Positions 60,962 to 64,000 of a DNA stretch of 64,000 bases are shown here, in pieces. Every line of letters starts with the position of its first letter. The stretch's first letter is position 1. A program made the translations under genes and the position numbers. Below the pieces are notes generated by a model, which did no database searches, had not been told where the DNA came from, and saw nothing but the letters and a program-made list of their open reading frames with translations. This stretch comes from Carex sylvatica (taxonomy: Eukaryota; Streptophyta; Magnoliopsida; Poales; Cyperaceae): positions 310,001-374,000 of the forward strand of contig CAXKVR010000060.1 of NCBI GenBank assembly GCA_964058845.1, read 5' to 3'.

Positions 60962-62638
60962 TTTTTCTTTTTTGGTAGAAACTGCCCTTAGGCTTTCATT
61001 CAACAGCAACAAATTACATAGTTCAAGTACAATCAGGGTAAAGAGAAAATATAACGCATATACTGATGTTACCAGCTAGCCTACACCAGAAAAATTGAAA
61101 AGAGGGTATGTGAATCCTACATATGAAAATTGCCCTGATCTCGCCAAATTGGCGAATAGGTGGGCCATATTATTTCCTACCCTTGGAATATGAATACAAG
61201 TATAATTCTGGTGTGATTTCAAAAGATTAGATATTTGCATCAGTTCAGAATACGATCTCCAGTCATCCGCTTGAAGTGATTTTGACGTCCCTCTCGAGCT
61301 CATCAATCTTACCAGAATCTCACAATCTGAGAAGAAGGTGCATTGAGTAGCTTGCATCTCAGCCACTGCCTCAATTGCCTTCAAAAGTGCTGCTGCTTCC
61401 ATATGAAAAGGTGAAGTCGCATTGTTATGAAAGAGGAGGTGATACCTGACTAAGGTGCTGTCTGACATTATGACAAATGCGGAACCACCCTTATCTGATT
61501 CATCAAAAGAACCGTCTATCCAACAGCGCAGATACCCCATTCGAGTGTCAACTGCTTGAGTACCAGTAACAGTGGCCAAGGTAAGCTGAGGACACGAATT
61601 TGCTGGATTAGGAGCTGAAGGGCACAGAGATAGGTGGTCTAACAGGGCCTTGCACACAGTGTCATGTGGGTTGCATTGTTTCTTTTTGAAAATATAGTTG
61701 CACCTTGACTACCAGATGTGCCATGCCAGTAACATGAAGAGTGACAGTTGCGAGGATTACAAGGGTTGCCAGATCCTTGTGAGAGCTTCCCAAATTGTAA
61801 TTCCATTTAGAGAGCTTGTGCAGAGACCCAATGGCGAAAGAAACCATGTCACACATGCATGCGAGCAAAAGAACAAACATGTGAAGGGCATCCTCGTCAG
61901 CAAATTCGCAAAGAGAACAGACAGGGGCAAGGTTCTTCATACGCTTAGACAGTTCAAAAGCGTTTGGTAATGCCTTATTCAAGATTTTCCAAAAGAAGAT
62001 TTTGATTTTAGGCATTATACCTTTTAATTTCCAGATTTTACACCACAGCCCCTGCATTTCATTAGAGAGTGTTATACGATAGGTTGGGTGTAGCTGCACC
62101 AGCATGTCATATCCCTTTTTGGTTGTAAATTCACCATTTCTAGACCAAGTAAACATAATCTTATCAGCAACACCCCTGTGCAATACCTTGTCTTGAAGGT
62201 CCTCCATGATTGTCTGTGCCATGGGCTCTCCACACACACCTGAACTAACCGTGCTTGATTCCATACCAGGGAGTTGAAATTAAATAACCCTGCAACCTTT
62301 TCAAAGGGCCAATCACTGCCATTTTCCAGAAACTTTTGCCAGCCCCGAAACCAGGGCTGCCTAAATACCGAGCATGTCTGACCATCCCCCAAAATCCATC
62401 TGGTATTAGCCGCTAAAATTGCACGGTTTTGTAACATTTCTCGCCAGTCTGGTACAGATCGATTGCACTCGGATGGGCATTCCAAAATGACCTGTTCGGA
62501 AAATATTTCGCCTGTAAGACTTGGGTCCAAAGTGCCCCATCACCTGACACAATTCACCAAGCGTTCTTTATCATTAATGCCTTCTGAAGTGTCTCTAAAT
62601 CCCTTAGCCCAAGCCCTCCTTCATCTTTGGGCTTCATC
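60962..62638 (-). mobile_element. 5'-truncated LINE with 15-bp target duplication
   Basis: Flanked by perfect direct repeats AACTACTGTAATTTC (60947-60961 and 62639-62653), with the poly(A) on the minus strand at 60962-60975. Coding relics on the minus strand, from 62638 down: 'KPKDEGGLGLRDLETLQKAL', then a stop-broken linker. Next is an RT zinc-binding domain ('LWCKIWKLKGIMPKIKIFFW', 'CSLCEFADEDALHMF'; about 62130-61850). Last is an RNase H domain (61076-61560) with 'CWIDGSF', 'HMEAAALLKAI', 'FFSDCEIL' and 'NNMAHLFANLAR', where the fourth acidic residue is His. The endonuclease and RT are missing because of 5' truncation. Stops separate the parts, so it is dead. Confidence 0.92.
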
Positions 62639-62698
62639 AACTACTGTAATTTCAAGCAACTCAATAAAATTTGAATCAAGCAACACCAGTGTTATAAA

Positions 62699-62731
62699 AT
62701 GCGGTATGCGGAAGGCCACCGCATACCGCAT
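62699..62731. other. Perfect 13-bp hairpin
   Basis: ATGCGGTATGCGG and its complement CCGCATACCGCAT are separated by 7 bases. More 'gcatat/atacgg' repeats follow to about 62765. A-rich or T-rich tails of a terminator type are absent. Function unknown; possibly the inner part of a worn foldback. Confidence 0.6.
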
Positions 62732-62765
62732 ATACGGTATACGGCCGCATATGAGTATATTTATG

Positions 62766-63092
62766 CGAATTTATATATGCAGAATTTTAAAATAAATGAG
62801 TAGATTTACCTTCATTTATTGCAAAGTATTTACCGTCCAGCATTTACTAAATATTTACCTTCATTAATGAGAAACATTAAGGCTCATTTACTGTTAAGTG
62901 AGATTAAATGGGTTATTATTAAACATTAAAGGCTTATTAAACATTTACCTGCATTTCTTGGGCCGCGAGATTACATGGGTAGGACTAGGAGATATTAATG
63001 GGTAGAGGTATAAATGTATTAATAAAATCTAGCTTTATTGCGCCTCTTAACAAGGCCCAGCATAGCCCAATTCCTCCCTCCATCCAGCAGCA
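62766..63092. other. Intergenic, no gene recognised
   Basis: AT-rich, with repeated phrases 'atttacctt.attta' and 'aacattaa.ggct.att' at roughly 30-60 bp spacing (62800-62960). No gene. Confidence 0.4.
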
Positions 63093-64000
63093 CTAGGGAT
63101 GGCAATGGGCCGAACCCACATGTATTTTGTCAATCCCAGGCCTGGCTTGCCTGTTAAAAACTAACGGCTCACCTGCCTGACCTGATCTGGCAGGCCTGAA
63201 AATTTAGACCCGGCCAGCCCATGGGCTTCCCCATCATTCCTGTACCTGCCTGTCTGGGCCAATGGGCCGCCTTACCCGGCCCGGCCGGGCCTGCCTGATG
63301 CCATCCAACAACAATTTACACAGCAATTTACACAATTTTCTTATACACCAAATTTTAATTTAACACTAAAATACCATACAAACAATACACAAACAATGCA
63401 AATACTACTAAAATCCATACAAACAAATACAAACAATGCAAATATCACTAAAATCCATACAAATACACAACAGAAATTACCACTAAAATCCATACAAATA
63501 CAAGCATTACACAATCAAATTACACAAAATAAAATTTAATACCAAATGACATAGTTTAACACTAAAATAAATTACACAAGCACATTCTTTAATGCAATCA
63601 GCTTGATGCCTCATAATCTGACGTTGTTTTTCTTTCTCCAATATAGAAGACACCTAGCAAAATCACAATAGACTTATAAGTAAGTTCTATACACCTAACT
63701 ATGCAATTCAGATTTATAATCACAGCAGCCTTGTAAACATCAAATTTATAAATCACAGCCTTAGATGCATGACAATCACTTTTAGCTCTTTATACAATTT
63801 GGCCCTTATAAATATGAAAGTAGAAAAGATAATAATTATTCATACCATTTATTCTTTCAAGAGTTGATAACCCCTTCATCATTAGCATTAACCAAACAAT
63901 CACTTTCAACTACATCTTCACATTCATCTTCACCTTCATCTAAATCATCACAATATGTCTTGAATGAATTACGATTACTCAAATCTGAAAAAACAACCAC
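63093..64000 (-). mobile_element. Possible hAT-type element end
   Basis: The start TAGGGATGGCAATGGGCCG and the following run of 'gggcc', 'ggcctg' and 'cccggcc' motifs to about 63300 resemble the ends of plant hAT elements (Ac-like TAGGGATG). An imperfect tandem repeat 'actaaaatccatacaaa' fills 63361-63505. Near the window end (about 63985-63845) the minus strand encodes an acidic stretch 'DDLDEGEDECEDVVESDCLV', of the kind found at hAT transposase C-termini. The element runs out of the window, so the call is tentative. Confidence 0.35.

Overview
This is nuclear DNA from a flowering plant. It is AT-rich, has widely spaced genes, and is dominated by nested transposons: LINEs, a SINE, Mutator-like (MULE) and CACTA elements, a possible hAT end, and many foldback MITEs. 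It holds one intact plant immune receptor of the CC-NB-ARC-LRR class. I cannot place it more closely than angiosperm. All boundaries come from reading the bases by eye; no search was run.

The backbone is a tandemly repeated NLR unit (receptor gene plus several kb of flank) present in at least three diverged copies. Unit 1 begins at base 1, which aligns to a point about 100 bp past the receptor stop codon. It runs to the intact receptor at 12844-15612, and its flank is interrupted by a SINE (706-818), a foldback element (6088-6340), a LINE (7180-9045) and a MULE-type foldback element (9160-10443). Unit 2 starts at 15613. Its flank survives in pieces at 15613-17775, 25755-26300, 36285-37720 and 43472-44028. 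It ends in a receptor gene deleted down to its last codons at about 44029-44070. Unit 3 starts at 44071 and continues in pieces to beyond 60.9 kb.

The interruptions of unit 2 are the most unusual part. They are: (i) 17.8-25.75 kb, a roughly 140-bp tandem repeat, a forward LINE relic, several foldback elements and a decayed CACTA element whose coding part ends in a Ulp1-like protease; (ii) 26.3-35.8 kb, about 117 copies of an 81-bp satellite with higher-order structure; (iii) 37721-43471, a MULE with TIRs of about 230 bp and a perfect 9-bp target duplication. The MULE carries two convergent genes: a broken transposase that lacks its DDE catalytic core, and a plant-mobile-domain (MAIN-like/PMD) gene whose three exons splice in frame.

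Unit 3 contains a second CACTA element with a Ulp1 protease (about 47.96-53.35 kb), a three-armed foldback element (55897-57348), two small foldback elements with 9-bp target duplications, and two LINE 3' ends, one with a 15-bp target duplication (60962-62638). The last kilobase looks like the end of a hAT-type element.

The intact receptor is the only gene I expect to act for the host. The PMD gene may still be expressible. Every other coding stretch is transposon-derived and broken by stops, frameshifts or truncation.
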